This document shows positions 17,860-26,629 of a stretch of DNA of 64,000 nt, in pieces; position 1 is the stretch's first letter, and each line of letters begins with the position of its first letter. The DNA lies in the NCBI RefSeq assembly GCF_013376105.1, contig NZ_JAAMFM010000001.1, positions 248,001-312,000 on the forward strand. Direction: 5' to 3'. Under the pieces are notes generated by a model that had not been told where the DNA came from, did not search any database, and saw only the letters and a program-made list of their open reading frames with translations. Both the position numbers and the translations under genes were made by a program. This stretch comes from Arthrobacter wenxiniae. Lineage in GTDB: Bacteria > Actinomycetota > Actinomycetes > Actinomycetales > Micrococcaceae.

Positions 17860-19661
17860 AGGGCCACCCCGTTTGGTTCGGCAGCGTAAACCTGACTGGG
17901 CAGCTGGAAGTTTGGCGTTGCGGACATGAGCGAGCGCGTATAGGCATGCTGCGGGTTCTCGAAAATGTCCGCCACGTCCCCGAACTCCACAATCCGGCCG
18001 CGCTCCAGGACCGCCACCTGCTGGGCGATGTTGCGCACCAGGGCGATGTTGTGGGTGATGAACAGCAGTGTCAGCCCCATTTCGGCCTGCAGTCCGCGCA
18101 GCAGGTCCACGAGGGAAGACTGTACCGAGACATCCAGGGCCGAGGTGATCTCATCGCAGATCAACACCTCCGGCTCGGTGGCCAGGGCCCGCGCAATGGC
18201 GACACGCTGGCGCTCTCCACCACTGAGCTGGTCCGGGTAGCGGCGGGCATGGTCCGGCCGCAGGGAGGCGCGTTCCAGCGCAGTGGCCACGATGTCCCTG
18301 GAGTTCTTCACCTTCCCGCGCACGGCCAGCACGGGCTGGAGGATCAGCTCCTCCACCGTGCGCCGGGGGTTGAGCGACTCGTAGGGGTTTTGGAAGATGT
18401 ACTGGACGCGCCGGCGCTGCTCCCTGGTGCGCTTAAAGCTGCTGGTCGCCAGGGGTTCACCGGAGAGTTCCAGGCCTCCGGTGAAGTTGTGGTGCAGCCC
18501 GGCAATGCAGCGGCTCAGCGTCGTCTTGCCGGAGCCGGATTCGCCCAGCAGCGCCACGCAGTCCCCGGAATATACGGACAGGTTGATGTCTTCCAGGACG
18601 GTGAAATTGCCGTAGCCGGCCTTCAGCCCGCTGATGTCAATGACGGGCTTGTCCCCGTCGGCGCGCACGGACCGTTGCTGCTGCGGGCGCGCGATGGCCG
18701 GCGGCAGCGCGTTCCCCGCCTTGTAGCAGCGCACCTTGTGCCCCTCCCCCACATCGGTGGCTTCCGGCGGTGCCACGGTGCAGCCGGTGTCGGCGATGGG
18801 GCACCGCGGTGCGAAGGCGCAGCCCTGCGGCCGGGCCAGGGGCGACGGCGCGTTCCCGGGGATGCCGACCATGGGCCGGAGGGCGTCCAGGTCCGGCACG
18901 GCCAACAGCAGGCGGCTGGTGTAGGGGTGGGAGGTGTGGCCCAGAACGTCGGCTGTCCTGCCGATCTCCACGATCCGGCCGGAGTACATGACGGCGATGC
19001 GGTCGGCCAGTTCGGCGACGACGGCCATGTCATGGCTGATGTACACGGCGGCACAGTCATAGGTCTTGCACATGTCGCGCACGGTGAGCAGGACGTGCTC
19101 CTGCGTGCTGACATCCAGGCCCGTGGTGGGTTCGTCCATGACGATCAGGGCAGGCCGGGCGGTGAATGCCATGGCAATGGCCACGCGCTGCTGCTGGCCG
19201 CCCGAAAGTTGGTGCGGGTATCTGGCCAGGAATTCGTCGCCGTCCGGCAGTGCCACCTCCCGCAGCACCTCGCGGACCCGCTCCAGTTTGGTGACCGCGT
19301 CGCCTGAAAGGCATTCGCGCAGTTGGGTGCCGACCCGCAGAGCGGGGTTAAGGGCCGACGCCGGTGATTGCGGGATGTAGGCGACAGTCCTCCCCCGAAG
19401 TTCCCGCACTTTGCGCCACGGCAGGGCTGCCAGGTCAAGGTCATGGATGCTCACGCTTCCGCCGTCGACCCTGGTCCCCTCCTTGCAGTAGTTCAGCAGG
19501 GACAGCCCCAGCGTGGTCTTGCCGGAGCCGGACTCGCCAACCACGCCCAGGATTTCCCCGGGATGCACCTCCAGTGTGAGCTGGTCGATGATGCTGGCCA
19601 TGGACGGGACGCCGACGATCTTAAGGGCGTCAACCACCAGGGTGGGTGCGACGGTGCTCAT
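17856..19661 (-). CDS. oligopeptide-type ABC importer, double ATP-binding protein
   Basis: Cytoplasmic ATPase of 601 residues in which the DppD-like and DppF-like subunits are fused. The first half has Walker [16 protein letters not shown], signature [14 protein letters not shown] and Walker [14 protein letters not shown]; after it comes the oligopeptide C-terminal motif ([27 protein letters not shown]) with cysteines. The second half has [31 protein letters not shown] and [12 protein letters not shown]. Partners are the two permeases and the lipoprotein upstream. It overlaps permease C by 4 bp and the SDR gene by 4 bp. Confidence 0.93.
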   Translation of the reverse strand: MSTVAPTLVVDALKIVGVPSMASIIDQLTLEVHPGEILGVVGESGSGKTTLGLSLLNYCKEGTRVDGGSVSIHDLDLAALPWRKVRELRGRTVAYIPQSPASALNPALRVGTQLRECLSGDAVTKLERVREVLREVALPDGDEFLARYPHQLSGGQQQRVAIAMAFTARPALIVMDEPTTGLDVSTQEHVLLTVRDMCKTYDCAAVYISHDMAVVAELADRIAVMYSGRIVEIGRTADVLGHTSHPYTSRLLLAVPDLDALRPMVGIPGNAPSPLARPQGCAFAPRCPIADTGCTVAPPEATDVGEGHKVRCYKAGNALPPAIARPQQQRSVRADGDKPVIDISGLKAGYGNFTVLEDINLSVYSGDCVALLGESGSGKTTLSRCIAGLHHNFTGGLELSGEPLATSSFKRTREQRRRVQYIFQNPYESLNPRRTVEELILQPVLAVRGKVKNSRDIVATALERASLRPDHARRYPDQLSGGERQRVAIARALATEPEVLICDEITSALDVSVQSSLVDLLRGLQAEMGLTLLFITHNIALVRNIAQQVAVLERGRIVEFGDVADIFENPQHAYTRSLMSATPNFQLPSQVYAAEPNGVAL

Positions 19662-20557
19662 GCTTCGACTCCTTCGTCGCTGCCGATGGCAGCCTTGGCC
19701 AGGCCGTCGGTGACCAGGTTGGTGCCCACCGTCAGAAGCGCGATGGCGATGACGGGCAGGGCCACCGACCAGGGCGAAACGGTCAGGGCAACGCGATTTT
19801 CATTGATCATCAGGCCCCAGTCGGGGTTTGGCGGCTGCATGCCCAGACCCAGGAAGCTGAGACCGGCCACCAGGCCGATCGAGTAGGTCAGGCGGAGGCC
19901 GAATTCGACGGCGAGCGTGCTGCTCAGGTTGGGAACGATTTCCCCGACAATGATCTTCCAGCGCGGGATGCCGACGGATTCGGCGGCCTTGACGAAGTCA
20001 CGTTCGACGACGGACATGGCCGCGCCGCGGACCACGCGGGCCACGCGCGGCAGGTGGCCCAGGGCCACCATGAGCACCAGCAGCCACAGCTTGGGGCCGA
20101 TGATGGACAGGAACAGCAGGGCCAGCACGATCTGTGGAAAGGCGAGTGCAACGTCGCCGGTGCGCATGAGGGCCTCGTCCACCCAGCCGCGGCTGTACGC
20201 GGCCAGCACGCCGACCAGGGCGCCCAGCCCCACGCCGATCCCCGTGGCGAGCACCGAGAGGATCATCAGGGTTTGGCCGCCGGCCAGGAACCTGGAGAGC
20301 ACGTCCCGGCCCAGGTTGTCGGTGCCGAAGGGGCCGCCGACGCCTGCCGGCGAGAACGGCGCCCCCACGAACTCGGTCGGTGAGTGTGGAGCAATGTAGG
20401 GGCCCAGGAAGGCGAGGGCGAAGATGAGCACGCTCAAGGCCAGGCCGACCACCGTCCGCTTGGACCTCAAGGCCCGGCGCAGCAGTCCCTTCTTGCGTGG
20501 GCCCCGCACCCGGGTGCCGGCGCACGGCCCTGCCGGCTGTGTTGCAACGGTGCTCAT
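19658..20557 (-). CDS. ABC importer permease, DppC type
   Basis: Inner-membrane permease of 299 residues from the peptide/nickel importer family. After a basic N terminus comes a first helix (VVGLALSVLIFALAFLGPYI), a periplasmic loop with GTDNLGRDVLSRFLAG, which is the DppC family hallmark, and four or five further helices. The EAA coupling loop is GAAMSVVERDFVKAAESVGI. It overlaps both neighbours by 4 bp and should form the heterodimeric channel with the next upstream gene. Confidence 0.92.
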   Translation of the reverse strand: MSTVATQPAGPCAGTRVRGPRKKGLLRRALRSKRTVVGLALSVLIFALAFLGPYIAPHSPTEFVGAPFSPAGVGGPFGTDNLGRDVLSRFLAGGQTLMILSVLATGIGVGLGALVGVLAAYSRGWVDEALMRTGDVALAFPQIVLALLFLSIIGPKLWLLVLMVALGHLPRVARVVRGAAMSVVERDFVKAAESVGIPRWKIIVGEIVPNLSSTLAVEFGLRLTYSIGLVAGLSFLGLGMQPPNPDWGLMINENRVALTVSPWSVALPVIAIALLTVGTNLVTDGLAKAAIGSDEGVEA

Positions 20558-21525
20558 TGTGCCGTCCTAACTTTCGGGTTGGCCGCGAGCGTCACGACGT
20601 CGGCCAGCAGGTTCACGATGACGTAGAAGAGGGCGATGATGATGACCAGCGCCTGAATGACCGGCAGGTCCCTGTTGGTGACAGAGTCGATGAGTTCAAA
20701 GCCGATCCCCGGGAAGCGGAACAGGTATTCCACGATCACCACGCCGCCGATCAGCCACGCCAGCTGAAGGGCAATGACCTGGGCCACGGGGCCGATCGCG
20801 TTGGGGATGGCGCGGCGCCAGATCACTGTGCGCTCCGGCAGGCCCTTCAGGCGCGCCTGCTGGACGTACTGGCTGTCCAGGACCTCCAGCATGGTGGCCC
20901 GCATGATCCTGATGATGTATGGGGAGACGGCCAGCACCAGGGTGAGTACGGGAAGGACCAGCTGGTCCGGATGGCTCCAGACCTGCTCGCCGGGAATCTG
21001 CACGAACACCGCCGGGAAGAGGTGCAGCAGGCCGGTTGAAAGCAGAAGGACCAGCAGCACGCCGACCACGAATTCCGGCAGGGAGGCGAGCACCAAGGTG
21101 ACGACACCCGTCACGTGGTCCATGGCGGTGTCCTTCTTCAGCGCACTCCAGGTGCCGATGACAATGGCCAGCGGGATGGCGATCACGGCGGAGGCAAACA
21201 TGAGGACGGTGGAATTAAGAACCATCGGGCCAATGGTGCTGACGACCGGGTTGCCGCTGGCGAGGGAGGATCCCATGTTGAAGGTAACCACGTGGCCAAG
21301 CCAGCTGAAGTACTGTTCCGGCAGTGAACCCCCCAAGTGGAGCTGCGCACGCAGGGCCGCGAGCCGCTCCGGGGTGGCCTCGCGGCCCAGGATGGCCTGG
21401 GCAGCGTCGCCCGGAAGTGCCTGCGTGGCCAGGAAGACGACGATCGAGACAATCCACAGGGTAAAGAGACCAAACAGCGAGCGCCTGAACAGCATCCGGC
21501 TCATGCCGCCACCCTTGCGGGTCAT
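20554..21525 (-). CDS. ABC importer permease, DppB type
   Basis: Inner-membrane permease of about 323 residues. Helix 1 is FGLFTLWIVSIVVFLATQ, followed by ALPGDAAQAILGREATPE and PEQYFSWLGHVVTFNMGSSLASG, which is the characteristic DppB external loop; the EAA loop is RATMLEVLDSQYVQQARLKG. Start choice: ATG at 21525 gives an ATGA overlap with the lipoprotein gene; an ATG at 21504 has a better ribosome site (AAGGG, 7 nt) and would give the more usual short N terminus. Confidence 0.9.
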   Translation of the reverse strand: MTRKGGGMSRMLFRRSLFGLFTLWIVSIVVFLATQALPGDAAQAILGREATPERLAALRAQLHLGGSLPEQYFSWLGHVVTFNMGSSLASGNPVVSTIGPMVLNSTVLMFASAVIAIPLAIVIGTWSALKKDTAMDHVTGVVTLVLASLPEFVVGVLLVLLLSTGLLHLFPAVFVQIPGEQVWSHPDQLVLPVLTLVLAVSPYIIRIMRATMLEVLDSQYVQQARLKGLPERTVIWRRAIPNAIGPVAQVIALQLAWLIGGVVIVEYLFRFPGIGFELIDSVTNRDLPVIQALVIIIALFYVIVNLLADVVTLAANPKVRTAQ

Positions 21526-23087
21526 TTGTTCATCCAAACGCTCCGGAAACCGAATGACGTAAGCGGGATGCCGCTCTTGTCCGGGCTGAATCCCTGGACT
21601 GCGGCGGAATACGCGTCAACGCTGTTGGGGAAGCCCCAGATGATGTAGCCGCCGTCGTTGAACTCGATCTGCTGGGCCTGCTGGATGAGCGCGCAGCGCG
21701 CCGTCATGTCGACGGTGGCGCTGGCCTTGTTGACCAGCTCGGACCAGACTTTGTTGTCCCAGTGCGTCTCGTTGTAAGGGGAATTGGTGAAGCCTGAAGC
21801 GGCTGTCTGGGGCAGGAAGTCACGCGTGAACCAGAAGTCCTGGGAGAAGTTCCACTGCAGGTACTTGTCGCCGTAGAACTCGCCGGGGTCCACCTTCTTG
21901 ACGTTGACGGTGACGCCGGCCGCCTTGGCCTGCTGGGCGAAGACCTGTGCCGCCTCCACCATGCCGGCGGCGGCCGAGGACGTCACCAGATCCACGCTCA
22001 GGTTGGACTTGCCCGCCTCGGCGAGCAACTGCTTTGCCTTGGCGATGTCCTGGCTGCGCTGGGGGATGCCCTTGGGGTAGCAGGTGTCAAAGGGTGCGTA
22101 CAGGTCGTTGCCGATGGTGCCATGGCCGCCGAGGACCTGGTCCACCATCTGCTTGCGGTCCACTATCAGCCGGAAGGCCTGGCGGACCTTGGGGTCGTTG
22201 AACGGCGGCTGGTCCACGCGCATGGTGAACGGCACCCAAGAGCCGGTGGCTGATTCAAGCACCTTCAGCGCCGGGTTGGCCTTGACAATGTTGATCTGGC
22301 CCAGCGGCAGCTGGTCGATGGCGTCCACCTGGCCGCCCAAAAGGGCATTGACGCGGGCGGTGTCATCGGGGAAGTCGATGATGGTGACGGCAGCCAGGTG
22401 GGGCTCGCCCTTGCGCCAGTAGTTCGGATTCTTGACAAATGTGCTCTGCTGGCCCGCGGTGAAGTCCTTCATCATGAAGGGGCCCGAACTGACGGGGTTC
22501 TTGGGGTCATAGCCCACTGGCACGATTCCGGTGCTGTACTGGGCCACGTTGTCCGGGAACGTGGCAAAGGGGGACTTGAAGGGGAAAACAATGGTTTGGG
22601 CATCCACGGCCTTCAGGCCGTCCCGGTTCAGGGTGGACAGGGCGCTGGCTCCGGCCATGGGGGCCTTTGGGTCCGTGATGCGCTTGAACGTAAAGATGAC
22701 GTCGTTGGCCGTAATCGGCTTGTTGTTGCTGAATTTCAATCCGTCACGCAGGTGGACGGTCCAGGTCTTGGCGTCGGCGGAGGGCGTGATCTTGTCCGCC
22801 AGCGCCATCTCCACTTTGTGGTTGACGTCATAGGTGGCAAGCGTTTCGTAAAGTTGTATGACGCGCGCCTCGTCCGGATGGGTCACAGGAGAGTGGGCGT
22901 CGAGGCTGTCCTTGGCTGATCCCCCGACGATGCCCACCCGCAGGGTGCCCCCGTCCTTCGGAGTGGAATTGACGGCGGCGGCGGACGTGCCGGGGGCGGA
23001 TGAGCAGCCGGCCAGGCCTATCATCGCGGCCGCCAAAAGGGTGGCTGTAACGGTGCGTAAAGTCTTGGGGCGCCGGGGAGCGGTCAT
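21522..23087 (-). CDS. ABC importer substrate-binding lipoprotein (family 5)
   Basis: Solute-binding protein of 521 residues, first gene of the operon. The N terminus is basic and then hydrophobic, ending in the lipobox LAGCS, so it is anchored to the outer face of the membrane by a lipidated cysteine. The body has the cluster C (DppA/OppA-like) pattern: GGTLRVGIVGG, LYETLATYDVNHKVEMALADK, WTVHLRDGLKFSNNKPITANDV, and YWRKGEPHLAAVTIIDFPDD. ATG at 23087 follows GCAGGAG by 9 nt and is preferred over an upstream TTG. Ligand cannot be read from sequence; nearby CoA enzymes suggest an acid or conjugate rather than a peptide. Confidence 0.9.
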   Translation of the reverse strand: MTAPRRPKTLRTVTATLLAAAMIGLAGCSSAPGTSAAAVNSTPKDGGTLRVGIVGGSAKDSLDAHSPVTHPDEARVIQLYETLATYDVNHKVEMALADKITPSADAKTWTVHLRDGLKFSNNKPITANDVIFTFKRITDPKAPMAGASALSTLNRDGLKAVDAQTIVFPFKSPFATFPDNVAQYSTGIVPVGYDPKNPVSSGPFMMKDFTAGQQSTFVKNPNYWRKGEPHLAAVTIIDFPDDTARVNALLGGQVDAIDQLPLGQINIVKANPALKVLESATGSWVPFTMRVDQPPFNDPKVRQAFRLIVDRKQMVDQVLGGHGTIGNDLYAPFDTCYPKGIPQRSQDIAKAKQLLAEAGKSNLSVDLVTSSAAAGMVEAAQVFAQQAKAAGVTVNVKKVDPGEFYGDKYLQWNFSQDFWFTRDFLPQTAASGFTNSPYNETHWDNKVWSELVNKASATVDMTARCALIQQAQQIEFNDGGYIIWGFPNSVDAYSAAVQGFSPDKSGIPLTSFGFRSVWMNK

Positions 23088-23136
23088 AGCATTTGACTCC
23101 TGCAACAGTGAAGGAAAACTTGGGTCTCGTCACGTC

Positions 23137-23190
23137 TGACTGACGCGTCGATCATTTAGACAGCATTGTGGTTCCCATCACAGATGTCAA
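23137..23190 (-). promoter_or_regulatory. promoter of the ABC/CoA operon with TetR operator-like site
   Basis: On the minus strand TTGACA (23190-23185), a 17-bp spacer and AATGCT (23167-23162) form a plausible promoter. Directly downstream lies TGACTGACGCGTC (23137-23149), which recurs with one change at 23262-23274 before the divergent tetR gene. A repressor here would sit on the transcription start. Confidence 0.55.
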
Positions 23191-23260
23191 GAGTTAGCCG
23201 AAATATGGCGTTAGCCTGGGAATCAGAGTGGAATTTTACGTTCGAAAAGATTGCCATGAT

Positions 23261-23277
23261 TTGACTGATGCGTCAGT
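23261..23277 (+). promoter_or_regulatory. TetR operator-like palindrome before tetR
   Basis: ACTGATGCGTCAGT (23264-23277) is an inverted repeat with 5-bp arms and a TGCG centre. It overlaps TTGACT (23261-23266), a possible -35 for the tetR gene 56 bp further on. It shares TGACTGAYGCGTC with the site at 23137, as expected for an autoregulated divergent TetR system. Confidence 0.55.
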
Positions 23278-23332
23278 TTCACGAATGGACTAGAGTCATC
23301 TCACAAGCATCCGCCGCGGTGAAGGATTTCTC

Positions 23333-23983
23333 ATGAATGAAGCAATTGAAGCCCGAGGGAAGCCGGACCGCCGCAATGCGATCCTGGAGGCGGCGTGGCC
23401 GCTGATCGCCGAACGCGGCTACCACCACGTCCGCGTCCAGGACATCGCCGCGATCTGCGGAACCAGCACGGGGACCATCCACTACTACTTCCCGGGCAAG
23501 GACGACGTCCTGCGGGAGGCGTTGCGTTTCTGCGTGGACCAAGCTTTCATCCGGCAGGGGGCGGCGATGCGCCAGATCGACAACGCACGCAAGCGCCTCC
23601 TGGCGCTGATTGAGATGCAGCTGCCGGCAGGCGTGCAAGTGCGCAATGAATGGTCCATTTGGCTGCAGTTCTGGACCGAGACCTGCCTGAACCCCGAGCT
23701 CAGGTCGCTGCACAACGACTTTTACGAGCGGTGGCTGGACGCCGTGGAGCGCACCGTCCGCCGCGGCCAGCGACAGGGGATCTTCCGCGAGACCGATCCC
23801 GTCGTGTTTGCCCGCCTGTTGACATCGGCCACGGACGGCGCTGCCATCAAGATCCTGACGGGCGCCCCCAACATGAGCGTAGATTCCATGCGCCAAATGT
23901 TGGTCAATATCATTGACACCCACCTGGGCCTCCAGCAAACAGGCAGCGCCTTGGCCGAGCCCGCTGCCTCCGGAACGGCATGA
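23333..23983 (+). CDS. TetR/AcrR family transcriptional regulator
   Basis: DNA-binding regulator of 216 residues. The N-terminal helix-turn-helix spans about residues 14-60 (RRNAILEAAWPLIAERGY, VQDIAAICGTSTGTIHYYF), followed by an all-helical ligand-binding domain. It is transcribed away from the ABC/CoA operon across a 245-bp AT-richer gap holding two matching operator-like sites, so it most likely represses that operon and itself until a CoA ester or the imported substrate binds. Its stop overlaps the ATG of the Nudix gene. Confidence 0.92.
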   Translation: MNEAIEARGKPDRRNAILEAAWPLIAERGYHHVRVQDIAAICGTSTGTIHYYFPGKDDVLREALRFCVDQAFIRQGAAMRQIDNARKRLLALIEMQLPAGVQVRNEWSIWLQFWTETCLNPELRSLHNDFYERWLDAVERTVRRGQRQGIFRETDPVVFARLLTSATDGAAIKILTGAPNMSVDSMRQMLVNIIDTHLGLQQTGSALAEPAASGTA

Positions 23984-24615
23984 TGGCGTTCCCGGCCGCC
24001 ACGCAGGCGGCGTGGGCGGAGCTGCGCGCACGCACCGCCGCCCGCCTGACGGCGTGGAAAAGGGAAGCGGTGCCGGACTTCGACGGCATCCGGCGCGCTG
24101 CCGTGGCCATCACACTCTACGAAAGGAACGGCCAGCCTCACTTCCTGATGATCAAGCGCACCTCCCGCGGTTCCAATCCCGGCCAGTGGGCGCTGCCCGG
24201 AGGGAAGCTGGATCCCGGCGAGACGCTGGTGGAAACGGCGCTGCGCGAACTACGGGAGGAGACAGGCCTGCAGGCCTCTGCCGATGACGTGGTGGGGCTG
24301 CTGGACGATTTCAGCGCATCGCGCGGAATGGTCATCACACCCGTCGTGGTCAGCCTGAACGGACCGCAGCGTGCGCGACGCAACCCAACTGAAGTGGCCT
24401 CGCTCCACCCCGTGCCGCTGGCCCGGCTGCACGCCCCTGGGGTGCCCCGTTGGAAGGACACAGCGGACGGCCCTCTTCTACAGATGCCGTTGCGTCACGA
24501 CATGGTGGTCCATGCCCCCACCGGTGCCATATTGTGGCAGTTTGCCTCGGTCTGCCTGAAAGGCGAATGCCTCCGCGTCCACGCGACACTCGAGCCGGCC
24601 TTCACCGCGAACTAA
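23980..24615 (+). CDS. Nudix hydrolase (CoA pyrophosphatase-like)
   Basis: Nudix-fold hydrolase of 211 residues with a complete Nudix box at about 74-96 (GGKLDPGETLVETALREL, then REETGL), which binds Mg and cleaves nucleoside diphosphates linked to another group. Upstream residues KRTSRGSNPGQWALPGGK resemble CoA-diphosphatases of the NudL/YeaB type, which would fit the neighbouring CoA-ester pathway, but that subfamily is not proven. ATG at 23980 overlaps the tetR stop by 4 bp, so the two are co-translated. Confidence 0.85.
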   Translation: MMAFPAATQAAWAELRARTAARLTAWKREAVPDFDGIRRAAVAITLYERNGQPHFLMIKRTSRGSNPGQWALPGGKLDPGETLVETALRELREETGLQASADDVVGLLDDFSASRGMVITPVVVSLNGPQRARRNPTEVASLHPVPLARLHAPGVPRWKDTADGPLLQMPLRHDMVVHAPTGAILWQFASVCLKGECLRVHATLEPAFTAN

Positions 24616-24636
24616 AGCCCCTAAACCGCTTGCCCA

Positions 24637-24652
24637 GGTTAACAAGTTAACC
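24637..24652. promoter_or_regulatory. 16-bp palindrome upstream of ABC exporter genes
   Basis: GGTTAACAAGTTAACC: two 7-bp arms around AA, with no T-run, so more likely an operator than a terminator. A TAGGCT hexamer at 24687-24692 could be the -10 box of the exporter transcript. Confidence 0.35.
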
Positions 24653-24754
24653 GTGTGCCGCGCCGCGGCCCGGGCCACCCCGGGCGTAGGCTGGACGTCT
24701 CGGATGAAGTATCGATTCAATGGGCAGTTAAGGTTGGGCAGTCACAGCAACGCC

Positions 24755-26629
24755 ATGACAGACGCAGACACCACCGCGGACAACGCCACCCTCCTGGCAT
24801 CACTGGGCCGGCTTTCCCCGCAATTGAGAACAATCTTTTGGCCCCTCATGTGGGGCCTGCTCAGCGCACTGGCCGCCAGCGTCGTGGCCCTCCTGGTCCC
24901 GCAGGTGTACCGCGTGCTCGTCAACTCGGCCCTGCAGCCGGGCAACGGGACGAAGGGGTTGTGGACGGGGGCCGCTGTCGTGCTTGGCCTGGGCATCCTG
25001 GAGGCCGGGCTCATCGCGCTGCGCCGGCAGTTCGTCATTGTCCCCGCCACCACTGTGGAAACGCGCATGCGCACCGGCTTCTACCGGCACCTGCAGTCCC
25101 TCGCCGTGGAATTCCACGACCGCTGGGGCTCCGGGCAGCTCCTCAGCCGCGCCATGAGCGATTTGAACTTCATGCGCCGCTGGCTCGCGTTCGGGGCAAT
25201 CATGCTGGTGGTCACGGCCCTGACGGTGGCGATTGGCGTGGCCCTCATGTTTGCCATGAGCTGGGAGCTGGGACTGATCTTCGTGGCCGCGGCCGCGCCG
25301 ATCGTGGTCTTCGGCTTCAGGTTCCGGCAGTCCTACGGGCTGGTGAGCCGCAGGAGCCAGGACCAGGCGGGCGACCTCGCCACGGCCGTGGAGGAATCCG
25401 TCCACGGCATCCGCGTGCTCAAGGCGTTCGGGCGCGGCCGCGAGGCGCTTGACGCCTTCGCCGGGCAGGCGCAGGAGCTTCAGGCCACCGAAATCCACAA
25501 GGCCAAGTCCCTGGCCGTGTTCTCGCTGGTGGTCACACTCCTGCCCGAGCTGGCCCTGGGCGCCGGCCTGGTGGTCGGCATCCTGTTGGTGTCCGGCGGC
25601 AGGCTCGACGTCGGCGCCCTCGTTGCGTTTTTCGCCACGGCTGCCGTCGTGGCCGGGCCCGTGGAGTCGATGGGCCCGCTCATGGCCATGACGCTGGCCG
25701 CCAAGACCTCCCTGGACCGGCACTTCGAGGTCATGGACGCCGTCAACACCATCGCGGATCCGGCCGCGCCGGTCCGGCTGGGTGCGGTCCGCGGCGCCCT
25801 CGAATTCCACGGCGTCCACTTCCACTACCCCGACACCCCTCCGGGCGCGAAGGACCTGCTGGACGGCATTGACCTCAAGCTCCGCCCGGGCGAAACCATG
25901 GCCCTGGTGGGCGTGACAGGCTGCGGCAAGAGCTCGCTGCTGAGCCTGGTGCCCCGGCTGTTCGACGTCACCGCGGGCCAGGTCCTGCTGGACGGCACCG
26001 ACATCCGCCGCCTGTCCCTGGCCGAGCTGCGCCGGCACGTGTCCGTCGCCTTTGAGGACACCACGCTGTTCTCCAACTCCGTGCGCGAGAACGTCCTGCT
26101 CGGTGCCGCGGACCACCCGGGCCTCTCCCCCGAGGACGTCCTGGCCCAGGCCTTGGACGCCGCCCAGGCCGGCTTTGCCTACGCCCTGCCCGACGGCGTG
26201 GACACCCTCATCGGCGAGGAGGGCCTGAGCCTCTCCGGCGGGCAGCGCCAGAGAATTGCCCTGGCCCGCGCCATCGCCGCCCGCCCCGCCGTGCTGGTCC
26301 TGGACGACCCCCTCTCCGCCCTTGACGTGAACACCGAGGAGCGGGTGTCCAGCCGGCTGCGGGCCGTGCTGGCGGGGACCACAACGCTGATCGTGGCCCA
26401 CCGCCCCTCCACCGTGGCCATGGCCGACCGCGCGGCACTGCTGCAGGACGGCCGGATCACGGCCGTCGGCACCCATGCCGAATTGCTCGCCGGCAACGAG
26501 CACTACCGCTACGTCCTGGCCAGCCTCACGGAGGAGCCCCGCGACCTGGACACGGGCCTGGACGACGAGCTGCCGGAGGACTTCGGGACCGGGCCGCTGC
26601 AAACCGTGCAGAAGGGGGCCCCGGCGTGA
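24755..26629 (+). CDS. ABC exporter half-transporter, degenerate-site subunit
   Basis: Fused membrane-plus-ATPase protein of 624 residues. Six-helix exporter domain (about 1-340) and an ATPase with Walker [16 protein letters not shown]-loop, signature [15 protein letters not shown] and Walker [13 protein letters not shown]. The position after Walker B is Asp instead of the catalytic Glu, so this chain forms the non-hydrolysing site of a heterodimer with the next gene, as in TM287/288-type exporters. ATG at 24755 is chosen over ATG 24704 because the intervening codons (TTA, AGG, CGA) are unlike the gene. Substrate unknown; multidrug or lipid export is typical. Confidence 0.9.
   Translation: MTDADTTADNATLLASLGRLSPQLRTIFWPLMWGLLSALAASVVALLVPQVYRVLVNSALQPGNGTKGLWTGAAVVLGLGILEAGLIALRRQFVIVPATTVETRMRTGFYRHLQSLAVEFHDRWGSGQLLSRAMSDLNFMRRWLAFGAIMLVVTALTVAIGVALMFAMSWELGLIFVAAAAPIVVFGFRFRQSYGLVSRRSQDQAGDLATAVEESVHGIRVLKAFGRGREALDAFAGQAQELQATEIHKAKSLAVFSLVVTLLPELALGAGLVVGILLVSGGRLDVGALVAFFATAAVVAGPVESMGPLMAMTLAAKTSLDRHFEVMDAVNTIADPAAPVRLGAVRGALEFHGVHFHYPDTPPGAKDLLDGIDLKLRPGETMALVGVTGCGKSSLLSLVPRLFDVTAGQVLLDGTDIRRLSLAELRRHVSVAFEDTTLFSNSVRENVLLGAADHPGLSPEDVLAQALDAAQAGFAYALPDGVDTLIGEEGLSLSGGQRQRIALARAIAARPAVLVLDDPLSALDVNTEERVSSRLRAVLAGTTTLIVAHRPSTVAMADRAALLQDGRITAVGTHAELLAGNEHYRYVLASLTEEPRDLDTGLDDELPEDFGTGPLQTVQKGAPA

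Noticed and set aside
17703-19307. 534-codon plus-strand frame
   Set aside because: Antisense to the ABC ATPase whose Walker motifs are intact; no ribosome site or recognisable domain.
24653-24754. Upstream extension of the first ABC exporter gene
   Set aside because: Codons such as TTA, AGG and CGA and a drop in third-position GC show the stretch is not coding; start placed at 24755.
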